From an uncultured Peptococcaceae bacterium (GTDB taxonomy: Bacteria; Bacillota; Dehalobacteriia; UBA7702), in contig CALFRX010000152.1 in the NCBI GenBank assembly GCA_937919295.1, positions 1-12,623 on the forward strand: 12,623 bases of DNA, written 5' to 3'. The translations under genes were made by a program, and so were the position numbers. This document shows, piece by piece, positions 6,329 to 12,623 of the stretch. Every line of letters starts with the position of its first letter. Position 1 is the stretch's first letter. The notes under the pieces were generated by a model that saw nothing but the letters and a program-made list of their open reading frames with translations, was not told the DNA's origin and made no database searches.

Positions 6329-7018
6329 TCAGTGATCTTCCGCAGCCTCCAAATAGGCCTTCTGACTAAAAGCCGCCTTGCGGTTGGGACAGTTGGAGCG
6401 CTGGCAGAGTTCGCAGTCGTGATAGCTGCCCTCAGTGCCGAATTTGAGGCCGGCGACGCTTTTCACCGGAAACATCAAGAAGTTTTTATTGAGGGTAACG
6501 CCGATCTCGTCGGCGTGTTCGCCAAAAAGATCAAAGATCACCCGCTGTTCGTTGATGGGCCAGCCCGCTAGGGAACCAGGGTTGGAAACGGAGATCACTT
6601 TCTTTTCCGGTACCAAGTCGGCGAGAACACTGTTGAGAGAAATATCGATTTGGCGTCGATAGTATTCCATAATCATATCAAAGGCGAATTGATCCACCAT
6701 ATCCGTGATGGTTTTGCCGTAATCCGCCAATTCTTTGCCGCAAGTGTTGATGAAAGGATAAACCACCTCGACACCGCGGAGCTTTTTGGCCAGGGTCGCG
6801 CTGCGAAACACCTGACCACCGACGGTCACGGTATGATCCGTCCGCTCTTCCAAGGGACAGGCGGCAAAGATCGCCTTCGGTTTGGCAATGGCTTTCGTCT
6901 TTTCCAGCAGTTTATGGATATTTTCTCCGAAAACATGATCCGCAGGCATCCTCAATCGCTGCAAAATATCTTTTTCATCGAAAGCGTGTTCGTATTCGCG
7001 AATCATCATAACTTCCAT
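6329..7018 (-). CDS. Stand-alone methionine-synthase-activation-domain-like protein, copy with three-Cys tail (MSA-2)
   Basis: A 229-residue protein starting at ATG 7018 with AAGGAGG eight bases upstream. It has the same length and register as MSA-1, with 126 of 229 positions identical by hand count. Shared blocks include AFDE-DIL near the N terminus, MPADHVFG (24-31), TCG at 92-94, FAFD at 111-114, NPGSLAGWPINEQ (146-158) and LMFPVKSVAGLK (181-192). The C-terminal cluster is reduced: Cys202, 205 and 210 remain, while the first cysteine of MSA-1 is Tyr199. Cys93 in the TCG motif is kept in both copies and could be a fourth ligand. The tandem position suggests gene duplication followed by specialisation, or a two-subunit complex (inference). 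The gene starts 73 bases after the DUF1638 gene. Confidence 0.85.
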   Translation of the reverse strand: MEVMMIREYEHAFDEKDILQRLRMPADHVFGENIHKLLEKTKAIAKPKAIFAACPLEERTDHTVTVGGQVFRSATLAKKLRGVEVVYPFINTCGKELADYGKTITDMVDQFAFDMIMEYYRRQIDISLNSVLADLVPEKKVISVSNPGSLAGWPINEQRVIFDLFGEHADEIGVTLNKNFLMFPVKSVAGLKFGTEGSYHDCELCQRSNCPNRKAAFSQKAYLEAAEDH

Positions 7019-7091
7019 CGGTTTTGCCTCCTTCCAAAATGTAAGGGACAGCTTGCAGGTTTTGTTGCAGCCACCCCAAATCAGCTATGAA

Positions 7092-7754
7092 TCACTCTAA
7101 CATATCCTCGTCTACTGCTTTTCCCGGCGGTACCACAACAAAGTTTTGGTTGTCAAACTCTAATCTGACCATCTTTTTCAAGACCCCGTAGGCCGAAGGG
7201 ATAATCGGAAAATCCACAGAAACCACCTTCGCCAAGGGTTCCAGCTGGGCTCTGGCTCGATCCAAGTTGTAAAGCCCCGTATCGAGGAGGGCAAAATGCT
7301 GATAGCCGCCGTAGATCATGTTCATGACCATATCGCTCTGTTCCTTGCCGTATTTTTCCGTGGTTCTATCATACTCCCGGTCTGCCGAAAAAACGCTCCG
7401 CAGCCAGCCGTCGGTAAAGAAAAACGTTCCTTTGGGACGGTTTACTTTAAGGGAATCCTCGGAGAGCACCAAGTTGATGCAATCCTCGCATTTGGGCAGC
7501 ACCAAGGAAAAACGGTCGGATTTCAGGCCGACGGTGGCGTTGCCGCAGCGGCCCATGGGCAAGATCAGATAGTCGATGCCGCTGAGGCTGTCAATCACGG
7601 CCTGGAGCGTCGCCCTCATTTTATCCGGGGAATCATGGGTACCCGCGGCCAGATAAAGAACGGGATAATCCAAATCTGCTTCCTGCATGGTACCACGAAT
7701 CTCATCTTGCAGATTTTGGCAGGCGATCATCATATATTTTTTATTTTCGTCCAT
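7092..7754 (-). CDS. DUF1638 domain protein
   Basis: A 220-residue soluble protein with ATG at 7754 and ribosome site AGAGGA. The DUF1638 hallmarks are present: LILPMGRCGNATVGL (about 63-77), LPKCEDCINLVL (86-97), TFFFTDGWLRS (110-120) and a later YNLDRARAQLEPLAKV. Cys12, Cys70, Cys89 and Cys92 sit in or near these motifs and could form a metal or corrinoid-related site. The biochemical function of the family is not established to my knowledge. Family members are often found with corrinoid methyltransferase genes in anaerobes, including methylamine-type systems, and this operon fits that pattern. It lies between the ASKHA ATPase gene (35 bases upstream) and the two activation-domain genes. 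The family call is firm; any function is inference. Confidence 0.85.
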   Translation of the reverse strand: MDENKKYMMIACQNLQDEIRGTMQEADLDYPVLYLAAGTHDSPDKMRATLQAVIDSLSGIDYLILPMGRCGNATVGLKSDRFSLVLPKCEDCINLVLSEDSLKVNRPKGTFFFTDGWLRSVFSADREYDRTTEKYGKEQSDMVMNMIYGGYQHFALLDTGLYNLDRARAQLEPLAKVVSVDFPIIPSAYGVLKKMVRLEFDNQNFVVVPPGKAVDEDMLE

Positions 7755-7790
7755 GGTATCCTCTTTTCTTTATGGTATCCTCTTTTCTTT
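7753..7790. repeat. 19-bp tandem duplication over the DUF1638 ribosome site
   Basis: Two perfect head-to-tail copies of a 19-base unit (7753-7771 and 7772-7790; minus strand AAAGAAAAGAGGATACCAT). The unit contains the ribosome site and the first two bases of the DUF1638 start codon. Together the copies fill the gap between the ATPase stop codon and this start. Only the proximal copy leads to ATG; the other leads to ATA. It looks like a recent slippage event. Confidence 0.95.
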
Positions 7791-9817
7791 TAAGTATTTT
7801 GGATTTCTTCGGTCCAAACGGGAAGGCCCACGGCAACAATGTCAAGTTTTGTTTCGATATGAATTTTAATATTATCGCTGTAGGCATCGGAAACTTTGGA
7901 ATCTTTCCGCTCCACTAAAATCTGATAATCCTCGATACCCTGGAGGGCCATATTTTCCTTGATGTGGGCGACCCCATCTTCCGTTGCCGAGGCCACCGCC
8001 ATTTCAATGATCTGGTCGTAAGCAGGGGGTTCGTCATCATTGGGATTTTGGTCGATCACAAAATCCCTTCTGCCCCAGGGAGAGAAGATCGTCAGATACT
8101 CGTCACGCTTATTGAGAATGGACAAGGAGAGAATCGTCATCACCTTCCCTGCCGCGGCGCCGATGGCATTGGCCACGGCGTGATGTGCGGAAATAATCGG
8201 TTCCCCGCCTAATTTTTCCGCCGCCGAGGGCAGCCAGGCGGCAATGGGAGCGCCGATACCCACCAAGGGAATTTTTAGCTTGAACGCAATGTCAAGGTAA
8301 TCTTCAGGCAATCTGCCGATGGCGTTGCGGAAAAAGTAGTGGGCCACGGGATCTTCTGTCCTGAGCTTGACCCCGCTGCGGTCAAGGATACAGGTAAGAA
8401 CGTAACGGCAGAGCTTTTCTTCAATCAAAGCGAAGCACTTATCAAAGAAAGCGTCTTCTGTCATGCCCATCTGGTGGGCAAGGATAAAGGCGGCGAGTTT
8501 TGCCGCTTCCCGATCGCCGGCGTCATAAACGCCTTTGGCACAGAGCAGGTCGCTGGGGGTGCAGCCCACGATGGCAAGGATGCCGTATTCTATGAGCCGG
8601 TCAACATAAAAGAAGTTGGGATCAATGGCGATACGCCGGCCGATTTCCACCATGGTATGGGGGCCGTCGGCGAGGGCCTCGATGATTTGCTGTTGACAGT
8701 CTGTTAGCTCCAGGGACTCCCCGGGCTGACGCAGCAGGATCAAACCGTCAACGGTACTGAAGTGAACGAGGCCGATGGATCTCCCTCTTCTTGCCTTCAG
8801 CTCGTCTTTATAATAAGGATAGCGCTGGGCAATCAGAGAAACGGGCCAACTTCTTCTGGGGCCGATTTCAAGGGCGCCGCTATCGCTATGATAGTAAATA
8901 TGACTGTCGCCGCCGAGACCGAAGGTGTAGGCATTGACGGCGGAAACCCGGGTACGCCAGCCCCCCACGTCGGCGCCTTCCTTGCTCAAGCAGGGTTTAC
9001 CATTGCTCAAAAGCGCCAGATCAGAGGTGGTGCCGCCCATATCGAGAACGAGACCGTCGTTGACATCGTTGAGATAGGTCGCCCCGATGATGCTGGCGGC
9101 GGGACCGGACAAAATCGTTTCAATGGGCCGTTCTCTGGCCACGGTTTCATTCATCAGACTGCCGTCGCCTTTGACGATCATCAGCGGCGCCTGCATATTC
9201 CGTTCTGCCAGCACCGCTTTGACCGCATCGATGAGTTCATCGATGACGGAGATCAGCTTCGCGTTCAAAACGGCGGTATTGGTTCGTTCGTAAACGCCCA
9301 AAGTTCCCGTCAATTCATGGGCCATCACCACCGGCACATTGAGGATACCGGCAATGGCGGCTTTCACCGCGTTCTCATGGTCAGGATTGCGGACGCTAAA
9401 GATTCCAGAAATGGCGATGGCATCGACCTTACCTCGGAAGGATTCCACCGCAGCCCTGGTTTTTTCGAGATCGATCGCCTCAATTTCCCTGCCGGCAAGA
9501 TCCATGGCGCCGGGAATCAGCACCCATTCACATGGGGGCAAAGGCTGTTCCTGGTCGTAGCCGAGGATCAGCAAACCAACGCGGCAGCCTTTATGCTCCA
9601 CAATGGCGTTGGTGGCCAAAGTCGTGGAAAGCGCCACGTAATCAACGGACGCAAGATCGTCCCAGGAAAGCTGCCGAATGGTGTTGGAAATACCTTCGAT
9701 AAGATTTTCATGGGTCGTCAGCGCCTTTGTGGACGCTAAGATCTCCTTGGTTTCCCTGTTCAAAATCACACCGTCGGTATACGTGCCGCCGGTATCAATG
9801 CCCAATACGATCGCCAT
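7790..9817 (-). CDS. Hydantoinase/oxoprolinase-family (HyuA-like) ASKHA ATPase
   Basis: A 675-residue protein. ATG at 9817 has GGAGG eight bases upstream and opens directly with the phosphate-binding motif VLGIDTGGTYTDGVI (4-18); an in-frame start 24 codons upstream would lie above the promoter's expected transcript start and was rejected. Further family motifs are STTLATNAI (64-72), YERTNTAVLNAK (176-187), KGDGSLM (216-222), ILSGPAASIIGA (235-246), the second phosphate motif LVLDMGGTTSDLALL (246-260) and SAHHAVANAIGAAAG (543-557). Residues about 371-420 look like a small winged-helix-type insert ending in GCTPSDLL. Classical members hydrolyse hydantoins or 5-oxoproline with ATP and work with a HyuB or second domain, which is absent here. 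As first gene of an operon with DUF1638 and two activation-domain genes, its likelier job is to couple ATP hydrolysis to corrinoid reactivation, as other ASKHA activators do (inference). Confidence 0.9.
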   Translation of the reverse strand: MAIVLGIDTGGTYTDGVILNRETKEILASTKALTTHENLIEGISNTIRQLSWDDLASVDYVALSTTLATNAIVEHKGCRVGLLILGYDQEQPLPPCEWVLIPGAMDLAGREIEAIDLEKTRAAVESFRGKVDAIAISGIFSVRNPDHENAVKAAIAGILNVPVVMAHELTGTLGVYERTNTAVLNAKLISVIDELIDAVKAVLAERNMQAPLMIVKGDGSLMNETVARERPIETILSGPAASIIGATYLNDVNDGLVLDMGGTTSDLALLSNGKPCLSKEGADVGGWRTRVSAVNAYTFGLGGDSHIYYHSDSGALEIGPRRSWPVSLIAQRYPYYKDELKARRGRSIGLVHFSTVDGLILLRQPGESLELTDCQQQIIEALADGPHTMVEIGRRIAIDPNFFYVDRLIEYGILAIVGCTPSDLLCAKGVYDAGDREAAKLAAFILAHQMGMTEDAFFDKCFALIEEKLCRYVLTCILDRSGVKLRTEDPVAHYFFRNAIGRLPEDYLDIAFKLKIPLVGIGAPIAAWLPSAAEKLGGEPIISAHHAVANAIGAAAGKVMTILSLSILNKRDEYLTIFSPWGRRDFVIDQNPNDDEPPAYDQIIEMAVASATEDGVAHIKENMALQGIEDYQILVERKDSKVSDAYSDNIKIHIETKLDIVAVGLPVWTEEIQNT

Positions 9818-9854
9818 ATATTTGGCCTCCTTACAATCAGATGCCTTATAATAG

Positions 9855-9870
9855 TGCAAGTTTTGTGCCA
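9855..9870 (-). promoter_or_regulatory. Sigma54 (-24/-12) promoter of the HyuA-like operon
   Basis: On the minus strand TGGCACAAAACTTGCA matches the -24/-12 consensus, with GG and GC in the correct 10-base spacing. Transcription would begin near 9844, giving a leader of about 27 bases that contains the GGAGG site before ATG 9817. It sits directly downstream of an activator of the matching class. Confidence 0.93.
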
Positions 9871-9924
9871 AAAAACCAAAACAGCGCACATTTTATCAAA
9901 GATGACGGTAACAGCGTTTTAGCC

Positions 9925-9956
9925 TGTGCCTTGCCGATGCTTAGGCCATAGGCACA
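9925..9956. promoter_or_regulatory. Candidate upstream activator site (inverted repeat)
   Basis: TGTGCC (9925-9930) and GGCACA (9951-9956) form an inverted repeat about 80-110 bases upstream of the predicted start, the usual distance for sigma54 enhancer sites. Further TGTGC motifs occur on either side. The likely ligand is activator 2 or activator 1, which cannot be told apart from sequence. Confidence 0.5.
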
Positions 9957-10021
9957 TGTTAGGGAACGCACAAAATGACAAAAAACGATTCATAATAATG
10001 GATAAGTAGAATTATAATAAA

Positions 10022-11443
10022 TCACTTGAGCCCGTATTTTTTGACCCGGTAGACCATGGCCTGGCGTGTCATACCCAAAAGGCGGGCGGCCTGGGCCATG
10101 TTGCCTTTTGCCTTTTTGAGGGCGTCGACGATCTCCCTTTTTTCTCCTTCGCGAATGGTCTCCATGACCGTAACAGCCGTTTCCCCTATCGCCTCTTTTG
10201 CGGCAAGCGGCGTCACGGTTTTTGCCGCCACCGGTTCAAAGAGGTGGGGTGGCAAGGCGCAAAGGCCGATCCATTGACCGCTATCGGTAAAATTCATTGC
10301 CGACTCAATGCTGTGTTTGAGTTGGCGTACATTACCGGGCCAGGAAAATTCGTTAAAAAAAGCCATGACCTCATCGGCAACGCCGATCACGTTTTTGGCA
10401 AAGCGTTGATTATAATCGGCGAGAAAATAATCCGTTAGCAGAGAAATATCTTCCCGACGCTCCTTTAAGGAGGGAATTTGGATATAGACCACGGACAGGC
10501 GGTAAAAGAGATCCTCCCGCAGCGCGCCACGTTCCACCGCACCCCGGGGCAGTTCATTACTGCTGCTGATGATGCCCACGTTAAGGGCTTTCCCCTGGCT
10601 GCCGCCGAGCTTATATACTTTTTTCTCTTCCAGCACCCGTAAGAGTTTGGCTTGGGAAGCCAAAGGCATGGAATTGATTTCATCAAGAAAGACCGTACCG
10701 CCATCGGCCTCCAAAAGCAAGCCTTCCCGTTCCACGGCGCCGGTATAAACGCCTTTGGCCGTACCGAATAGGATCCCCTCCAACAGGCCTTCAGGGATCG
10801 CGGCGCAGTTTAGGGCCAGAAAGGGGCCTTTGGCGCGATCACTTTGCTCATGAATAAAGCGGGCGAAAAGCTCCTTGCCGCTGCCGGTATCACCCACCAA
10901 AAAAACGGCGGAGTCGTTTTGCGCTGCCTGAAAAGCCCTCTGTTTACAGAGCTTAAAGTTTTCGCTTTCACCGATGAGGGATATTGCCGCTTCACGGGCT
11001 TTGCCGTTGCCTTGCTTTTTCTGGCAGCCCATGATCTCCCACTGCAAAGCCAAATTCTTTTCGATGATCTGTTTCATCTCCGTGATGTCCCGCTGGACGG
11101 AATAAGCACCTGTGAGGCAGCCATCCTGCCAGAGGGGGGCGGCGTTACATAGCTGCGTCACTTCCCGACCATTGACGTAATAGGTCACCTGACCGTCCTC
11201 CACCGGCTTTCTCTGAAAAAGCGCTTTTAAAAGCGGGCTCGTTGTTTCATCGAGACCGTAAAGGTCGGCAATGGGTTTTCCCCGCACCTGCAAAAAAGAG
11301 AAACCGTCTAATTGCTCCGCTTTTTTATTCATATAGACGAGATTACCCTCAAGATCGCAGCAATAGACGGCTTCCGCGATTTTATCAAAAATCGCGGCGC
11401 AGGGCAAACCGTATCTTAGCATTTCTTCATCACGAAAATCCAT
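10022..11443 (-). CDS. Sigma54-dependent transcriptional activator, PAS-AAA+-Fis HTH (activator 2)
   Basis: A 473-residue enhancer-binding protein. I chose ATG at 11443; a TTG five codons earlier has worse spacing, and the ATG register matches activator 1. Domains: PAS at about residues 14-121, including CCDLEGNLVYMNKKAEQLDG; AAA+ with Walker A GDTGSGKE (184-191), Walker B TVFLDE (250-255), GALREDLFYRL (307-317) and WPGNVRQL (368-375); and a Fis-type helix-turn-helix at the C terminus (NMAQAARLLGMTRQAMVYRV). The sigma54-contact loop is GVYTGA (231-236). From just before Walker A through this loop it matches activator 1 at 54 of 63 positions by hand count, so the two are paralogues. It lies immediately upstream of the sigma54 promoter of the HyuA-like operon and is the most likely activator of it. 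The signal for the PAS domain is unknown. Confidence 0.95.
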   Translation of the reverse strand: MDFRDEEMLRYGLPCAAIFDKIAEAVYCCDLEGNLVYMNKKAEQLDGFSFLQVRGKPIADLYGLDETTSPLLKALFQRKPVEDGQVTYYVNGREVTQLCNAAPLWQDGCLTGAYSVQRDITEMKQIIEKNLALQWEIMGCQKKQGNGKAREAAISLIGESENFKLCKQRAFQAAQNDSAVFLVGDTGSGKELFARFIHEQSDRAKGPFLALNCAAIPEGLLEGILFGTAKGVYTGAVEREGLLLEADGGTVFLDEINSMPLASQAKLLRVLEEKKVYKLGGSQGKALNVGIISSSNELPRGAVERGALREDLFYRLSVVYIQIPSLKERREDISLLTDYFLADYNQRFAKNVIGVADEVMAFFNEFSWPGNVRQLKHSIESAMNFTDSGQWIGLCALPPHLFEPVAAKTVTPLAAKEAIGETAVTVMETIREGEKREIVDALKKAKGNMAQAARLLGMTRQAMVYRVKKYGLK

Positions 11444-11481
11444 ACATTGAAGCCCCAAACCCTTGGCAAAATTCTGCTTTC

Positions 11482-11510
11482 ATCATAACAACCTTTTTTA
11501 CCGCTGTCAA
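11482..11510 (-). promoter_or_regulatory. Predicted sigma70-type promoter of activator 2
   Basis: On the minus strand, a consensus TTGACA (11510-11505) and TATGAT (11487-11482) are separated by 17 bases. Transcription would start near 11475, about 32 bases before the ATG at 11443. The activator gene is therefore probably expressed independently of sigma54 and of the upstream transporter gene. Confidence 0.8.
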
Positions 11511-11597
11511 TTCCCCTGTCGTAGCATTGTCCCTTTCCGACCCTGGGCGTATTGCGCAGCAAGCCTTTGTTATTTTTCCTTTTCTTCCACAAACGAT

Positions 11598-11697
11598 AAG
11601 CCGCCCCGCAAGATTACGCGAGACGGCTTCCCGGTTATGGAGAGTATGTCAGCTGAATCCGGTCCGCGGATTCATGAGGGTGCCGGGTTTCCCCGGC
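11598..11697 (-). ncRNA. Hairpin-rich intergenic segment, possible structured leader or attenuator
   Basis: Three clean stem-loops stand in a row in the 299 bases between the transporter gene and activator 2. The stems are 11682-11687 with 11692-11697 (GAAA tetraloop on the minus strand), 11654-11661 with 11667-11674 (8 bp, five-base loop), and 11598-11609 with 11618-11629 (12 pairs including G-U on the minus strand). The GNRA loop and G-U pairs favour minus-strand RNA. No T run follows, so it is not a standard terminator, and it lies upstream of the activator 2 promoter. I could not match it to a known riboswitch class. Confidence 0.35.
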
Positions 11698-11722
11698 GAT
11701 GAAAGAGAGTAGTATATGGAAA

Positions 11723-11746
11723 GTGACAAATCATGAAAGTTGTCAC
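11723..11746 (-). terminator. Weak hairpin overlapping the BCCT-2 stop codon
   Basis: GTGACAA (11723-11729) and TTGTCAC (11740-11746) form a 7-bp stem with a ten-base loop that includes the stop codon of the transporter gene. On the minus strand it is followed by only three T residues. It may protect the 3' end or weakly terminate. Confidence 0.3.
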
Positions 11747-12623
11747 GTGATTTCCTGCCGCAGTGCTTTGATCAGTGCCGCCGCCATGAACAAACAGATA
11801 AACATCAGGGGAAAAGCGGCCACGATGGCTGCCGATTGCAGCGCGGCAAGACCGCCCACATAAAGCAAAACAGCGGCGATGGCGCCTTCGATCATACCCC
11901 AGAAAATTTTCAGGGAAGTCGGGGGATTCTGCACGCCTTTGGCCGTCATCATAGAACAGACAAAGGTGGAGGAGTCCGCCGAAGTGACAAAGAAAACAGC
12001 GATCAACAAAATGGCCATCAATGAGGTTAACTTTGCCAAAGGAAACAGATCTAACAGGGAAAAGAGCGCATATGAAATATTATTCTGCATGGAATCGGCA
12101 ATGGATCCCACACCGTTCAAATCGAAATGAATGGCGTTACCGCCCATAATCGTCATGAATATAAAACATACCAGCGTTGGGCAGGCTAAGGTGCCGATCA
12201 CAAATTCCCGGATCGTTCTGCCTTTGGAGATGCGGGCAATAAAACCGCCAACAAAGGGCCCCCAAGAGATCCACCAGGCCCAATAAAAGATCGTCCAGCC
12301 ATTAAGCCAGCCATTGCTTTCGCCAAAGGGATCTGTCCAAAAGCTAACGGCGACAATATGAGAAAAGTATTGGCCAAGGGAATCCACAAAGAAATTCGTC
12401 ACAAACAACATAGAACCGGCAAAAAAGATAAAAAGCAGCAAAATTGCCATAATCGCCATATTGATATTACTCAACATACGAATCCCTTTGTCGATACCGC
12501 TGACGGCAGAGGTAATAAACAAAGCGGTTGTGACGGCAATGATGCCGAAGACCACAGGATTGCAGTAAGGAATCCCAAAAACATAATGGAGCCCACTGTT
12601 AATCTGCATGGCGCCCAGCCCCA
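11743..12623 (-). CDS. BCCT-family betaine/carnitine/choline transporter, C-terminal part (BCCT-2)
   Basis: The frame is open to the right edge, so only the last 293 or so residues are present; the first in-frame methionine at 12609 is internal, since the codons above it continue the family sequence (GLGAMQINSGLHYVFG). Family motifs are canonical: GIDKGIRMLSNINM, the substrate-box segment GWTIFYWAWWISWGPFVGGF followed by IARISKGRTIREF, and VFFVTSADSSTF, which keeps the Thr-Ser pair of the BetP Na2 sodium site and the third box tryptophan. It should therefore be a sodium-coupled importer of betaine-like compounds (inference from BetP). The protein ends shortly after the last membrane segment without a long tail, unlike BCCT-1. 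It lies upstream of activator 2, separated by about 300 bases with a separate promoter. Confidence 0.95.
   Translation of the reverse strand, partial: GLGAMQINSGLHYVFGIPYCNPVVFGIIAVTTALFITSAVSGIDKGIRMLSNINMAIMAILLLFIFFAGSMLFVTNFFVDSLGQYFSHIVAVSFWTDPFGESNGWLNGWTIFYWAWWISWGPFVGGFIARISKGRTIREFVIGTLACPTLVCFIFMTIMGGNAIHFDLNGVGSIADSMQNNISYALFSLLDLFPLAKLTSLMAILLIAVFFVTSADSSTFVCSMMTAKGVQNPPTSLKIFWGMIEGAIAAVLLYVGGLAALQSAAIVAAFPLMFICLFMAAALIKALRQEIT

Noticed and set aside
8762..9739. A 325-codon plus-strand open frame
   Set aside because: It is fully antisense to the HyuA-like gene, whose motifs are unmistakable; long antisense frames are common in such GC-rich coding stretches.
9818..9889. Extended N terminus of the HyuA-like protein (24 extra residues)
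   Set aside because: This start lies above the sigma54 promoter elements, and a strong GGAGG with the family's first motif marks ATG at 9817.
9844..10021. Cobalamin riboswitch upstream of the HyuA-like operon
   Set aside because: The predicted leader is only about 27 bases and holds no structured element.
11598..11697. Cobalamin or other known riboswitch
   Set aside because: I looked for the B12 box, SAM-I, TPP, FMN, glycine, T-box and c-di-AMP core motifs on both strands and found only partial resemblances. It also lies upstream of the activator promoter.

Overview
The window reads as an accessory metabolic region of an anaerobic Bacillota. Sporomusa-like Negativicutes or Peptococcaceae-like Clostridia are plausible, but this is inferred from gene content (corrinoid methyltransfer genes, PAS-AAA+ sigma54 activators, strong AGGAGG ribosome sites) and no marker gene is present. 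All ten protein genes lie on the minus strand, so transcription runs from high to low coordinates. There is no rRNA, tRNA, CRISPR array or transposase gene.

Layout in order of transcription. (1) 12623-11743: the 3' part of a canonical BCCT betaine/carnitine/choline transporter, cut by the right edge. (2) 11742-11444: a hairpin-rich intergenic stretch with a strong sigma70-type promoter for the next gene. (3) 11443-10022: a PAS/AAA+/Fis sigma54 activator. (4) 9870-5600: a four-gene operon behind a near-perfect -24/-12 promoter with an inverted-repeat upstream site. It encodes a hydantoinase/oxoprolinase-like ASKHA ATPase, a DUF1638 protein and two tandem stand-alone methionine-synthase-activation-domain proteins. 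(5) 5584-5254: a structured element bracketed by two identical 30-bp repeats, the distal one forming the operon's terminator. (6) 5106-3661: a second PAS/AAA+/Fis activator, paralogous to the first. (7) 3509-2832: a TetR-family regulator with its own promoter and terminator. (8) 2594 to the left edge: a second, divergent BCCT transporter followed by an MttB-family methyltransferase. This unit has two GTWATCGCGATAAC sites placed around its promoter, the likely TetR operators.

How the parts may work together (inference): the transporters import a quaternary amine such as glycine betaine, carnitine or a related compound, and the MttB-family enzyme moves a methyl group from it to a corrinoid protein encoded elsewhere. 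The sigma54 operon looks like an accessory set for such a pathway. The two activation-domain proteins resemble the reactivation domain of MetH, and the ATPase belongs to the same fold superfamily as known corrinoid reductive activators. No RamA-like activator, no corrinoid protein and no HyuB partner are visible, so the operon is a good candidate for an alternative, split corrinoid-reactivation system. Nothing in the sequence alone proves this.
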